A stretch of 64,000 bases of DNA from JAMXLO01 sp963832895 (GCA_963832895.1 CAWHVQ010000001.1:186001-250000); one strand, 5' to 3'. Positions 35,180 to 44,429 are shown, numbered from the stretch's first letter. Made by a program: numbers and translations. The notes: generated by a model not told the origin, from the sequence alone.

Positions 35180-35916
35180 CCGACATCGTTCTCCAGCTCG
35201 CTCTGGCGGTGATCCCGGCGATCCTGGCGATCACCCTGCACGAGGCGGCGCATGGTTATGCAGCGTTGGCGTTGGGTGATGACACCGCGCGACTGGCTGG
35301 GCGGCTGTCGCTCAATCCGCTGCGCCATGTCGACCGCATGGGCACCATATTGCTGCCGGGCTTCCTGCTGGTCTTTCAGCTCCTGACGATCCATCAGGTG
35401 CTGTTCATGTTCGGTTGGGCGAAGCCGGTGCCGGTATCGGCCTGGAAATTTCGCGACCCAAGACGCGGTATGGCCGCCGTGGCAGTGGCCGGACCCGCGA
35501 TGAACTTTTTCCTGGCATGGGTGGGGGCGCTGCTGCTGCCGGCACCGGATGCGCCGGTCAATAGCGGCCTGGATTATCTTGATGCCTCGATCGCACAGCA
35601 TCCGATCGTCGGAACTTTCCTGTTCTATTTCATACTGACCAATCTCGTGCTGGGCCTGTTCAACCTGCTGCCGATCCCGCCGCTCGATGGCGGTCGCATC
35701 GCCGTCGGCGTGTTGCCGCTTGGGCTTGCGCGGAGCTGGGCGAAGCTGGAGCGGATCGGGATCCTCGTGGTGATCCTGTTGGTGTTCGTGCTGCCACACC
35801 TAATTCCAGGGTTCGATCCGTTTCGTCAGGCGCTCGGCACGGTGGTGCCGTGGGCGATCAACCTGTTGCTGCGGCTCAGTGGGCACGATATCGGCGGGGC
35901 CGATGTCCACATCTGA
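35176..35916 (+). CDS. site-2 protease family (M50) membrane protein
   Basis: The 246-residue polytopic protein has the zinc motif HEAAH at residues 22-26 and the later NLLPIPPLDGGRI box of M50 intramembrane proteases (rhomboid-independent, FtsH-independent type). Five or six membrane helices are visible. Targets are unknown. It starts with GTG 35176 overlapping the nagZ stop (GTGA), and the scpA start lies inside its 3' end. The nagZ-M50-scpA-scpB order is standard in alphaproteobacteria. Confidence 0.9.
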   Translation: MTDIVLQLALAVIPAILAITLHEAAHGYAALALGDDTARLAGRLSLNPLRHVDRMGTILLPGFLLVFQLLTIHQVLFMFGWAKPVPVSAWKFRDPRRGMAAVAVAGPAMNFFLAWVGALLLPAPDAPVNSGLDYLDASIAQHPIVGTFLFYFILTNLVLGLFNLLPIPPLDGGRIAVGVLPLGLARSWAKLERIGILVVILLVFVLPHLIPGFDPFRQALGTVVPWAINLLLRLSGHDIGGADVHI

Positions 35917-36661
35917 AGCCGATCACCTCGTCCTGCGGCTGGAGGGCTTCGAAGGCCCACTGGACCTGCTGCTCGATCTTGCCCGGACGCAGAAGGTGGA
36001 TCTGGCAAAGATCTCGATCCTGGCACTGGTGGAACAGTACCTCGCCGTCATCGAGGGGGCGCGGCGCATCCGGCTGGAGCTCGCCGCCGACTGGCTGGTG
36101 ATGGCGGCGTGGCTGGCGTGGCTGAAGTCCCGTCTGCTGCTGCCGGAGGGCGCCGATACCGAGGAAGGCGAGCAGGCGGCGGATGTCCTGGCTGCGCGGC
36201 TGCGCGATCTTTCCGCGATCCGGGCCGCTGCGGTCTGGCTGTCCGGCCGGCCGCAGCTTGGCCACGAGGTGTTCGCCCGGGGCGCCCCGGAGGACCACAC
36301 CGAGATCGACCGCTCGCGTCTGTCGCTCGAGCTTGGATCGCTGGTGCGGTCGTATCTTCAGTCGATGCGCCGGCGAGCGAGCGGGCGGCGCTATCAGGCG
36401 CGTCCGCTCACCCTGTGGAGTGTCAAGGACGCGCTGCAGCGTCTCGGTGCGTTGCTGGGCAGCGTGCCGGATTGGGCCAGCCTGGAGCGGTTCCTGCCCG
36501 ATACGATCGGCAGCGTACTCGAGCGCCGTGCGGCACTCGCGAGCACGCTGCTGGCCGGCCTCGAACTGGCGCGCAGCGGCGATGTGCGCCTGCGCCAGGA
36601 GCATGCATTCGGCCCGATCCTGGTGCGGCGGGTGCCAAGCGGGGTAGAGGAGGGCGCATGA
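35903..36661 (+). CDS. scpA: segregation and condensation protein A
   Basis: The 252-residue kleisin has the N-terminal ScpA signature LRLEGFEGPLDLLLDLAR and the second conserved block IARSLEL-like DRSRLSLELGSLVRSYL. It bridges the SMC dimer and recruits ScpB for chromosome condensation. I chose ATG 35903 (MSTSEADHLVL); the frame opens at 35879, inside the protease gene. The overlap with the M50 gene is 14 bases, and the end overlaps scpB by ATGA. Confidence 0.93.
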   Translation: MSTSEADHLVLRLEGFEGPLDLLLDLARTQKVDLAKISILALVEQYLAVIEGARRIRLELAADWLVMAAWLAWLKSRLLLPEGADTEEGEQAADVLAARLRDLSAIRAAAVWLSGRPQLGHEVFARGAPEDHTEIDRSRLSLELGSLVRSYLQSMRRRASGRRYQARPLTLWSVKDALQRLGALLGSVPDWASLERFLPDTIGSVLERRAALASTLLAGLELARSGDVRLRQEHAFGPILVRRVPSGVEEGA

Positions 36662-37278
36662 CCGAGGATGAAGCCCTGCGTCTGGCCGAGGCGTTGGTGT
36701 TTGCCAGCGCCGGACCTATTGGGGCGCGCGCGCTGTCGCAGCTTTTGCCGGAAGATACGGACGCCGATGCGGTGCTTGCCGCATTGCGCGAGCGCTATGC
36801 CGGACGCGGGGTCGAGTTGGTCGAGATCGGCGGCGGCGTGCAATTCCGCACCGCGCCGGACCTTGCGCCAATGCTGCGCAAGGTGGTCGAGGTTCCGCGC
36901 CGTCTGCCTCGGGTCGCGATGGAGACACTGGCGATCATCGCCTACCACCAGCCGGTGACGCGGCCTGAGGTCGAGGAAATACGCGGCACCAGCCTGTCGC
37001 AGCAGACGCTGGACGCGCTCCTTGAGGCCAACCTGATCGCGCCCAAGGGTCGGCGGGAAAGCCCTGGCCGGCCGACCCTGTGGGGGACCACGCCGCAGTT
37101 CCTTGCCCAGTTCGGACTGAAGGACCTGCGTGAGCTGCCGCGTCGCGAGGACCTGCTGCTCGAGCCGCTCTCTGTTGTCGCCAGTGAACCGGTGGTGGGC
37201 GAAGCGGTGGTCAGCGAGCCGGCGGTCAGCGAGCCGGATGAAACGGCGTCGGCGGAGGCGCCGACCACTGGTCATTGA
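36658..37278 (+). CDS. scpB: segregation and condensation protein B
   Basis: The 206-residue protein has two winged-helix domains, with PRVAMETLAIIAYHQPVTRPEVEEIRG given in part as ETLAIIAYHQPVTRPEVEEI, the ScpB hallmark. It works with ScpA and SMC. The last 40 residues are an acidic, repetitive tail (EPVVGEAVVSEPAVSEP), which is variable in the family. The ATG overlaps the scpA stop. TatB follows after 25 bp, so no tatA gene fits between them. Confidence 0.94.
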   Translation: MTEDEALRLAEALVFASAGPIGARALSQLLPEDTDADAVLAALRERYAGRGVELVEIGGGVQFRTAPDLAPMLRKVVEVPRRLPRVAMETLAIIAYHQPVTRPEVEEIRGTSLSQQTLDALLEANLIAPKGRRESPGRPTLWGTTPQFLAQFGLKDLRELPRREDLLLEPLSVVASEPVVGEAVVSEPAVSEPDETASAEAPTTGH

Positions 37279-37303
37279 CCGTCGCTAACTGCTAACTGTC
37301 ATC

Positions 37304-37852
37304 ATGTTTGATTTTGCCTGGTCCGAGATCGCTTTGATCGCCGTGGTCGCAATGATCGCGATCGGGCCGAAGGACATGCCGGCGGCGATCCGCGCCGTGA
37401 CCAGCTGGGTCAAGAAGGCACGGCGCATGGCCGCTGAATTCCAGACCCATGTCGATGAAATGGTACGGGAAGCGGACCTGAGCGAGGTGCGCGCCTCGAT
37501 CAACGAGATCCGAAACTTCGACATCCGTGGCGAGCTGGAGAAGACAATCGATGCGGATGGCTCGATCCGCGCGACATTCGCGTCCAATCCGCTCGAACCG
37601 AGTACTCCGGCGATCACGTCGGTTGAGGAGATTGCCGTCAGCGAACCGGTGATCGAGAGCCCGGTGGTCGTAGAAGCGCCGGCGCCGGAGGAGCCTGTCG
37701 TTTCCGTTGCGCCTTGCGTGCCGCGGGCGCCAGCCTTCGTGCCGCCGAACCTTGTGCATCCAGAGGCGACGCACGACGCTGACGGACCCGAGCCGCCAGC
37801 GTTCATTCCGCCGAATGTCGTGCAGCAGCGCCGCGCACGGCTGTCAGCCTGA
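37304..37852 (+). CDS. tatB: Sec-independent protein translocase subunit TatB
   Basis: The 182-residue protein has an N-terminal membrane helix (residues 5-20, SEIALIAVVAMIAIGPKDMP) with the Phe-Gly-Pro hinge variant IGPKDMP, an amphipathic helix and a long Pro/Glu-rich tail. With TatC it makes the twin-arginine substrate receptor. It lies 9 bp before tatC. The usual tatA gene, which normally comes just before it, is absent here. TatA must be encoded elsewhere, or TatB doubles for it. Confidence 0.92.
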   Translation: MFDFAWSEIALIAVVAMIAIGPKDMPAAIRAVTSWVKKARRMAAEFQTHVDEMVREADLSEVRASINEIRNFDIRGELEKTIDADGSIRATFASNPLEPSTPAITSVEEIAVSEPVIESPVVVEAPAPEEPVVSVAPCVPRAPAFVPPNLVHPEATHDADGPEPPAFIPPNVVQQRRARLSA

Positions 37853-37861
37853 TCAGCGACC

Positions 37862-38644
37862 ATGGCCGATATCGAAGACGATCCGATCAACGACAAGCCA
37901 ATGCCGCTGCTCGAGCACCTGGTCGAGCTCCGGCGCCGGCTGATGTGGTCGATCGGCGCCTTCATGATCTGCTTTATGGTGTCGTATTACTTCTCGAGCC
38001 GGATCTACTTCTTCCTGGCGGAGCCGTTGGCTGGTGTGCTGCGCTCGCAGGGCAACCCCGATCCACATCTGATCTATACGCAGCTCTACGAGGCGTTCTT
38101 CACGCGCATCAAGGTGGCATTCTTTGCCGGCGCGTTCATCGCGTTTCCGATCATCGCCAACCAGATCTGGCTGTTCGTCGCCCCTGGGCTGTACCGCAGC
38201 GAGAAGCGTGCGCTGTTGCCGTTCCTGCTGGCCACGCCGGTGCTGTTCTTCCTCGGTGCGGCGCTGGCTTACTATTTCGTGTTTCCATTCGCCTGGAAGT
38301 TCTTCGCCAGCTTCCAGGACCCGACGGGCGGTGGCGGCGTGCCGATCGAGCTGCTGCCGCGCGTGTCCGAGTATCTCGACCTGGTGATGAAGCTGATCTT
38401 CGCGTTCGGCCTGACGTTCGAGCTGCCGGTGCTGCTGACGCTGTTGGCCAAGGTCGGGATCATCTCGTCGAAGGGGCTGAGGCGGTTCCGCCGCTACGCC
38501 TATGTCGGGATGTTTGTGATCGCGGCGATCCTGGCACCGCCCGATATCATCACGCAGACCGGGCTGGCACTGCCGCTGATCGCGCTTTACGAAATCTCCA
38601 TCATTGCGGCGAGGATGGTGGAGCCGAAGCCGGTTGAAGTTTAG
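37862..38644 (+). CDS. tatC: Sec-independent protein translocase subunit TatC
   Basis: The 260-residue protein has six membrane helices, the N-terminal PMPLLEHLVELRRRLMWS and the conserved FVAPGLYRSEKRALLPF and loop LPRVSEYLDLVMKL. It binds twin-arginine signal peptides. It follows tatB closely (9 bp). The two tandem peptide-binding proteins in this window carry twin-arginine-type signals and are likely clients. A 194-bp gap follows before the glycosylation patch. Confidence 0.96.
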   Translation: MADIEDDPINDKPMPLLEHLVELRRRLMWSIGAFMICFMVSYYFSSRIYFFLAEPLAGVLRSQGNPDPHLIYTQLYEAFFTRIKVAFFAGAFIAFPIIANQIWLFVAPGLYRSEKRALLPFLLATPVLFFLGAALAYYFVFPFAWKFFASFQDPTGGGGVPIELLPRVSEYLDLVMKLIFAFGLTFELPVLLTLLAKVGIISSKGLRRFRRYAYVGMFVIAAILAPPDIITQTGLALPLIALYEISIIAARMVEPKPVEV

Positions 38645-38838
38645 TGCAGCGTTTCCCCTCCGGCAGCAACGTCGCCCCTCAGCATCTGCTCGATCAAGCG
38701 CCACGTGGGCATTGCGGAAAGGCGCAGGGACCATTTGCTGCTGAGTATTCACGTTCGATGAGGGCTCCGTCAGACGAGACGAAACCGCATCGTATAGTTG
38801 CCTGGATCTGAGGAAGTCGGGAGGAAGCGCTGACCCTT

Positions 38839-40917
38839 TTGGCTGCATTGGCATCGCGGGTTCCCGCATGGTTCTTCTACTGGTGGCTGGCCGGCGCAGG
38901 GCTAGCGGTCATGGCCAATTGGCGGATGGGGCAAGACCTCAATTATGATCTGCTGAACTATCACGTCTATGGAGCCTACTCACTGCTGAGCGGGCGGTTG
39001 TTCGGCTCGGTCGACATTCCCGGGCATTTCATTACAAACCCTCTTCCCTGGGTTCCCTACCTGGTTCTGACTCGCTTGCTTCAGCCAGTGGCTGGAACGA
39101 GCGTTATCGCGGGGGTGCAGGCGATCAACCTCCCGCTGACCATCGCGGTGATGGGGGCGCTAATAGGCGATCCTTGGCCGCGACTTCCCAATTTCGGTGC
39201 AACAATAGGGACCGCAGTATTGGTTGCCGCGGCGCCGGTCAGCCGCTCGTTGGTCGGCACCAGCTTCGCTGAACTGACCTATGCCCCGCTTGTGCTGGGC
39301 GGCTGCCTGTTGCTGCTGCATGCAGGAGGGCCCAGCTCGAACAGCTGCAGGACCCCCCGAATTGTCTGGGCTGGTCTATTGTTGGGATCGGCCTTCGGGC
39401 TGAAGTTGACCGCAGGCCCATATTCGCTGGCAGGCGCGGCAGCGATCGCGGTCGGCTGGGAGGGCTGGCGGCCACGGCTGACGGCATTGTTTTGGCTGGT
39501 GATCGGGGGAGCGGCGGGGGCGGCCGCTACAGGAGGCTGGTGGGCGATCTTCACATGGTGGCGCTACGGCTCACCGGTTTATCCGTTCTTCAATGCGATA
39601 TTTCGTTCGCGTTTCGCACCGGCGGTCAATTGGCGCGACACTCAGTATCTGCCCAGGTCGGCCACCGATGTATTACTGCTGCCGTGGCGGTGGGCAACTG
39701 GTAGTTTTCCGTCGGTTCTCTCATTCCACGGGTTGCACGTTCTGCTGGTTGTTCTGCTGGCGCTGATCAGCCTCGTAGCGATGGTCTGGCATCGGGCGCG
39801 AGGATCGAACCAAATTATGCCGAGCGTACCGACGCGGCGTTTCGCGGCTTTCATGGCAACGGGGGGCGCTGCGTGGTTAAGCGTATTTGCGATCGAGCGG
39901 TATGCTGTGCCGCTGGAGCTGCTAACGGCGCCGGCGATCGTAGCCATGGTGTGGCGGTTTGTAGGTGGACGATTGCGGCTGGCTGTGCTGGTCGTGCTGG
40001 TCACTCCTGCGTTAGTCTGGAGCCGCGCACCTGCTTTTGGCCGTATCCCCTGGGGCGAGTCCTGGTTCGGCGTAACGTTGCCGCCCGAGCTGCGCGACCA
40101 GCCCGCCACGTATGTCGGCATGGGTCCGAATCAGGCTCCAAAGCTTTGTCCGTATCAGATTCCTGGGGCTTCCGCCCCGACTGGATTCCTTGTGCGGTTC
40201 TTTCCGCGCGGCTCCCGGTTCGTCGGACTTGCGCTCGAAAGTTGGGACGCCCCGGGCTGGGAACCCGAACAGCGCGCTGCACTTTCCGCGCCGTTGCTGC
40301 GCACGATGTTTTGCGCCTACCCTTCGGCCAACCAGCGAGCAAAGCTGGTACAGTTCGGGCTGACGCTCGCCACACCGTGCTGGGAGGTCCGCAGTTATAT
40401 CGGGCCGATGACCGTTTGCAGTTTACGGCGCGGCAGCGCGGGCCCCGATGCCGTAGCTGCGTATGCCTTAGGTAAGACGGTGTCCTTTGCTCCTGGCGGT
40501 GATGCACCCGCCTATATGCTTGACGGCTGGTGGCAATCTGAACAGCCGTTTACCTGGGCTGTGGGAACTGAGGCAACATTAGCGCTTCGCCTCCCCGCCA
40601 ACGCTGGCGAGGAACACCTACTTTTACGCGCCAGGCTGATCCCAGCCAACTTCGCGTCTCACCGTCTGTCTGAGGTCACAGTGAGAGCGAACGGTCGTGA
40701 GGTGGCGCGCTGGCGAATGGAAGGCTCGTACAGGGAGCCGCGGGACTATACCGCTTGCATTCCTGCGGGTACGGTCGCACCAGACGGGCATTTGCGGGTG
40801 GTCTTCGTCAACCCGAGTCCGGTCTCGCCGGCCGAACTCGGCGTGAGCGCTGATACAAGACGGCTTGCGCTGGGGTTGCAAAGCTTCGAGGTGGTGCCGG
40901 ATCCGGGCGGTTGCTGA
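38839..40917 (+). CDS. large GT-C-like membrane protein with C-terminal soluble domain
   Basis: The 692-residue protein has about ten membrane helices in residues 1-400. NWRMGQDLNYDLLNYHVY near the start resembles the first luminal loop of GT-C glycosyltransferases, where acidic residues are catalytic. A soluble, beta-rich C-terminal region (about 420-692) follows. The start is TTG 38839, weakly supported by GGGAGGAAG eleven bases upstream. It is likely to move a sugar from a polyprenyl carrier, but the donor and acceptor are unknown. It is the first gene of a patch with a methyltransferase and a broken GT2 gene. Confidence 0.65.
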   Translation: MAALASRVPAWFFYWWLAGAGLAVMANWRMGQDLNYDLLNYHVYGAYSLLSGRLFGSVDIPGHFITNPLPWVPYLVLTRLLQPVAGTSVIAGVQAINLPLTIAVMGALIGDPWPRLPNFGATIGTAVLVAAAPVSRSLVGTSFAELTYAPLVLGGCLLLLHAGGPSSNSCRTPRIVWAGLLLGSAFGLKLTAGPYSLAGAAAIAVGWEGWRPRLTALFWLVIGGAAGAAATGGWWAIFTWWRYGSPVYPFFNAIFRSRFAPAVNWRDTQYLPRSATDVLLLPWRWATGSFPSVLSFHGLHVLLVVLLALISLVAMVWHRARGSNQIMPSVPTRRFAAFMATGGAAWLSVFAIERYAVPLELLTAPAIVAMVWRFVGGRLRLAVLVVLVTPALVWSRAPAFGRIPWGESWFGVTLPPELRDQPATYVGMGPNQAPKLCPYQIPGASAPTGFLVRFFPRGSRFVGLALESWDAPGWEPEQRAALSAPLLRTMFCAYPSANQRAKLVQFGLTLATPCWEVRSYIGPMTVCSLRRGSAGPDAVAAYALGKTVSFAPGGDAPAYMLDGWWQSEQPFTWAVGTEATLALRLPANAGEEHLLLRARLIPANFASHRLSEVTVRANGREVARWRMEGSYREPRDYTACIPAGTVAPDGHLRVVFVNPSPVSPAELGVSADTRRLALGLQSFEVVPDPGGC

Positions 40918-40982
40918 GCGGAGGGTTGATCTCCCGCGCGGATCGCGAGGGGGCAATCCATCAGCAGGTACCTGTGCCTGGC

Positions 40983-41714
40983 TCAACCCATTGGTGTCCC
41001 AGTACAGCGACCGATTGCGATCAAGTTCTTCCCGAATGGCGGCCGGACAAGCGCCTCGGCGCCACGTGCAATCGGCACGACCGCACGATCGTAAAGCCGC
41101 ATCAGCAGAGGATTGAACGAAGTGCTGCCGAGCAGCCGGTTGACGAGGAACCAAGGCACGACGCCTGGCAGGTCAAAGTAGCCGCAACTCACGATGTCTA
41201 TGCCCGCTCTGCGCAATTTTTCTTTCAACTCAGCGCGGTGGTACCGGCGAAAATGACCGAGCAGAGTGTCAAGTGGGCTCATCAGAAACATCAGTGCCGG
41301 CACGAAAATCAGAATGCAACCCCCGGGGGTGACAACGCGTGAAAGTTCTGACAATGCCCAAGCGTCGTCCTCGATATGCTCAAGAACGTTCACCAGGACG
41401 ACCGTATCCACTGCGTCGGACTCGGTTTGTTTGACATGTTCCTCGAGCGTCATCGGCCCGATTGCAACAAGCGGGTCATTCCGAAACTTCTGCCGTAGGG
41501 TATCGTGCAGATTCACCGATGGCTCGATGAGGGAGAGGCTCTTTGCCAGGGGGCGCAGATACTGCGAGAATGTGCCGGTTCCGGCACCGTACTCCACGAC
41601 ACGTCCACGCACGTGAGGACCGAACCAGTTCATGATCCAGCCGTAGTAGTTCGGCATATCAGCCAAGGCCTCCAGATCCCTTCCCTCGTAGCTCTTGCCT
41701 GGCATCAGGGACAC
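40983..41714 (-). CDS. class I SAM-dependent methyltransferase
   Basis: The 243-residue protein has motif I VVEYGAGTGTFSQYL (about residues 39-53), followed by SLIEPS and the conserved VLVNVLEHIEDD block. It is a small-molecule or lipid-type methyltransferase of the UbiE/Methyltransf_11 class. It lies between the GT-C-like gene and the broken GT2 gene, on the opposite strand. A role in modifying surface glycan or a lipid-linked sugar is plausible from context. The ATG at 41714 is the first in the frame and fits the family length. Confidence 0.82.
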   Translation of the reverse strand: MSLMPGKSYEGRDLEALADMPNYYGWIMNWFGPHVRGRVVEYGAGTGTFSQYLRPLAKSLSLIEPSVNLHDTLRQKFRNDPLVAIGPMTLEEHVKQTESDAVDTVVLVNVLEHIEDDAWALSELSRVVTPGGCILIFVPALMFLMSPLDTLLGHFRRYHRAELKEKLRRAGIDIVSCGYFDLPGVVPWFLVNRLLGSTSFNPLLMRLYDRAVVPIARGAEALVRPPFGKNLIAIGRCTGTPMG

Positions 41715-41893
41715 CTTACGCTGTGCTGTCCAAACAACTCTTCACATTAGGGGATGCTCATTATGACAGAAGACGCCCTTAGTGGTCCAGGCTGTGCGCA
41801 AGGAGGCTCGCTTGCGCGGAAATGCGGAAAGGGTGCTTCGAGCGGCATTCCGGCCTTATCCTCGTGCTCGCCTCACTGCGATCTCGCACACCT

Positions 41894-42594
41894 ATGAAGC
41901 TGACGGTTGTCATACCTTGTTACAACGAAGCAAAGACAATCGAGCATATAATTGCGGCGGTCCGCCGATCGCCATACCCCGACAAGGAAATCATTGTAGT
42001 CGACGACTGCTCGGTGGATGGCACGCGTGAGAAGCTGAAAACGGAAATAGGTCCCGCCGGCCACGTCGACCGTATCGTCTACCATGAGCGGAACGTCGGC
42101 AAGGGCGCTGCTGTGCGTACGGGGTTCGGTTACGCCACAGGCGACATCGTCATCGTGCAGGATGCCGATCTCGAATACGACCCCGCCGAGTACCTCTCGG
42201 TTGGTCGAGCCGATCCTCACGGGCACGGCCGATGTCGTGTATGGCTCGCGCTTTGCCGGCAGCGACGCGCATCGCGTACTGTTACTTCTGGCATCGCGTT
42301 GGCAACAGCTTCCTCACGCTGCTGTCCAACATGCTCACTGATCTCGACCTAACCGACATGGAGACATGCTACAAAGCGTTCCGCCGTGACGTGATCCAGT
42401 CCATAAAGATCGAAGAGTCTCGATTTGGATTCGAGCCGGAAATCACCGCTAAGCTTGCAAAGCGCCGAGGGCTGAGGATATACGAAGTTGGCATTTCATA
42501 TCACGGCCGAACTTATGAGGAAGGCAAAAAGATTGGTTGGAAGGACGGACTTTGGGCAATATACTGTATCATAAAGTATAACTTGTTCCGATGA
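41894..42594 (+). pseudogene. GT2 dolichol-phosphate-mannose-synthase-like glycosyltransferase, two frameshifts
   Basis: Reading from ATG 41894 gives MKLTVVIPCYNEAKTIEHI ... QDADLEYDPAEY, the start of a GT2 (DPM1/DolP-mannose synthase-like) enzyme. The next segment (RLVEPILTGTADVVYGSRFAG) is in another frame, and the last (YFWHRVGNSFLTLLSNMLTD to the end IIKYNLFR) in a third. Removing one T near 42195 and one T near 42282 restores a single 233-residue reading. The corrected protein has all GT2 hallmarks (DDCS, DADLEYDP, YGSRF). It is either a recent pseudogene or an assembly error. Confidence 0.8.
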
Positions 42595-43021
42595 GGTGGT
42601 TGTACTCCTTTGTTGGCGGTGTCGTCGCACCTGTGATCCAGGACGGGAACCCGATTCCGGCGCGCGCCTACGGTGCGAACTCGTCGCGGCGGCTATCGAG
42701 GGGGGGGCCGATCGGCGCGGGTTGGCTGGGGGTGGTCGCGATTATTGCGATTTACGTATCGATGGCATATCCCCCAGGCTCAGCAAGCATGATGGAGGCC
42801 GGCGCGCTGACTGAGCAATCCCAATGGCACCGTCAATGCGCAACCCCCGCCACAGACGCCCTCCTGGCGGCATCTCTGTCGCGAAATGGGCACTCCGCCC
42901 CGGCAGGGCGGCGCGCTTGGGGGGCGGGATGGCAAGCTCGTCCCCCACGCTTCTCGTGGCTATGTGCGAGGCTGCCGGGGTGACATGTGGGCCGGATCCC
43001 GTAGATAGTCAGGGTCCCCTT

Positions 43022-43053
43022 GAGGCGAGCGGCATCGTGATGCCGCCCGCCTC
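43022..43053. repeat. strong hairpin: 15-bp stem with 2-nt loop
   Basis: GAGGCGAGCGGCATC at 43022-43036 pairs with GATGCCGCCCGCCTC at 43039-43053, with only one mismatched pair (A opposite C) and a GT loop. There is no T-run after it, so it is not a classic terminator. It lies 101 bp upstream of serS. Confidence 0.7.
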
Positions 43054-43104
43054 GGGCTATCGTTTCACGGGATTTACGCGTGATTTAGGGCTAGACCTTT
43101 CCCC

Positions 43105-43132
43105 GCTGCCCGCTCCCGCGAGGGGAGGGGCA
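43105..43132. repeat. dispersed palindrome, CTCCCGCGAGGGGAGGGG class (copy 3)
   Basis: The core CTCCCGCGAGGGGAGGGG is the third copy of the element at 8060-8098 and 31584-31615. It ends about 22 bp before the serS ATG, so it may form part of the serS leader. Confidence 0.7.
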
Positions 43133-43154
43133 GAATTCTTAGAGTGGTACAACC

Positions 43155-44429
43155 ATGCATGACATCCGTGCAATCCGTAGCGACCCTGCCGCGTTTGACG
43201 CCGCGCTGGCGCGGCGTGGGTTGGCGCCGGTGTCGGCGGAGGTCCTCGCACAGGATGCGGAGAGGCGCGCGGCCCTGACCGTGCTGCAGGAGAAGCAGGC
43301 TCGGCGTAACGCAATTTCCCGCGAAGTGGGACAGGGCAAGCGAGCCGGTGGGGATACATCGGCGCTGGAAGCCGAGGCGGTGGCGCTGCGCGGCGAGATG
43401 GAGGACCTGGAGAGGCGCGCGGCCGCGCTGGACGAGGCGATCAGGCGGATGCTCGAGGGCTTGCCCAACGTGCTTGATCCCGATGTGCCGGATGGCCCCG
43501 ACGAGACCGCCAACATCGTGCTGAAGCAGCATGGCGAGCCGCGCGATCTCGGGTTTCAGCCGAAGCAGCACTTCGAGCTGGGCGAGGCGCTCGGCATGAT
43601 GGACTTCGCGGCGGCGGCAAAAATCGCCGGCACGCGATTTGTCGTGCTGCGCGGGTCGCTCGCGCGGCTGGAGCGGGCGCTCGGGCAGTTCATGATCGAC
43701 CTGCACACGCGCGAGCACGGCTACACCGAATACGTGGTGCCGTCGCTGGTGAACGACGCCACCGCCTATGGCACCGACAAGCTGCCGAAGTTTGCCGATA
43801 CGCTGTTCCAGACGACGGACGGAAGATGGCTTATCCCAACAGCCGAGGTGCCGCTGACCGCGTTGGTGATGGGCGACATCCTTGCTGAAAAGGCTCTACC
43901 GATGCGCGTCACCGCGCTGACCGACTGCTTCCGCTCGGAGGCCGGAGCGGCGGGTCGCGACACGCGCGGCATGCTGCGCCAGCACCAGTTCCGCAAGGTG
44001 GAGATGGTGTCGATCGTGCATCCCGACCGCAGCGCAGACGAGCACGAGCGCATGACGCAGTGCGCCGAGAAGGTACTCGCGCTGCTTGAGGTGCCGTTTC
44101 GCCGCGTCGTTCTGTCGTCCGGCGATACCGGGTTCGGAGCGGTGAAGACTTACGATCTGGAGGCCTGGCTGCCGGGTCAGCAGGCATGGCGCGAGATCAG
44201 TTCCTGTTCCAATTGCCGCGACTTCCAGGCTCGGCGGATGAACGCGCGGTTCCGTTCCGTTGACGGCAAGACCATCGCGCATCTGCACACGTTGAACGGG
44301 TCGGGTGTGGCGTTGGGCCGGGCACTGATCGCGGTAATGGAGAATCACCAGCAGGCGGACGGTTCGATTCTGATCCCTAGCGTGCTGTGGCCCTATATGG
44401 GTGGGATGGAGCGCGTCGCGTCTGACTGA
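43155..44429 (+). CDS. serS: seryl-tRNA synthetase
   Basis: The 424-residue class II synthetase has the N-terminal coiled-coil arm (about residues 30-105). Motif 2 is CFRSEAGAAGRDTRGMLRQH and motif 3 is NGSGVALGRALIAVMENHQ. It charges tRNA-Ser and tRNA-Sec. The ATG at 43155 is the first one in frame and gives the normal MHDIRAIR start. In many alphaproteobacteria serS follows tatC directly; here 4.5 kb of other genes separates them. Its last 37 bases are antisense to the DUF4282 gene. Confidence 0.96.
   Translation: MHDIRAIRSDPAAFDAALARRGLAPVSAEVLAQDAERRAALTVLQEKQARRNAISREVGQGKRAGGDTSALEAEAVALRGEMEDLERRAAALDEAIRRMLEGLPNVLDPDVPDGPDETANIVLKQHGEPRDLGFQPKQHFELGEALGMMDFAAAAKIAGTRFVVLRGSLARLERALGQFMIDLHTREHGYTEYVVPSLVNDATAYGTDKLPKFADTLFQTTDGRWLIPTAEVPLTALVMGDILAEKALPMRVTALTDCFRSEAGAAGRDTRGMLRQHQFRKVEMVSIVHPDRSADEHERMTQCAEKVLALLEVPFRRVVLSSGDTGFGAVKTYDLEAWLPGQQAWREISSCSNCRDFQARRMNARFRSVDGKTIAHLHTLNGSGVALGRALIAVMENHQQADGSILIPSVLWPYMGGMERVASD

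Larger units (their letters stand above)
42595..43154. other. 560-bp region without a convincing gene
   Basis: An open reading frame of 130 codons (42591-42983) begins at the GT2 stop, but its composition is odd after the first 60 codons and it matches nothing I recognise. The region also holds an almost perfect hairpin (43022-43053) and the third copy of a dispersed palindrome (43105-43132). I consider it a degenerate junction between the glycosylation patch and serS. Confidence 0.5.

Noticed and set aside
42591..42983. Possible 130-codon gene after the broken GT2 gene
   Set aside because: Only the first half looks protein-like, it matches nothing I know and the rest is low-complexity; I treated the region as non-coding.
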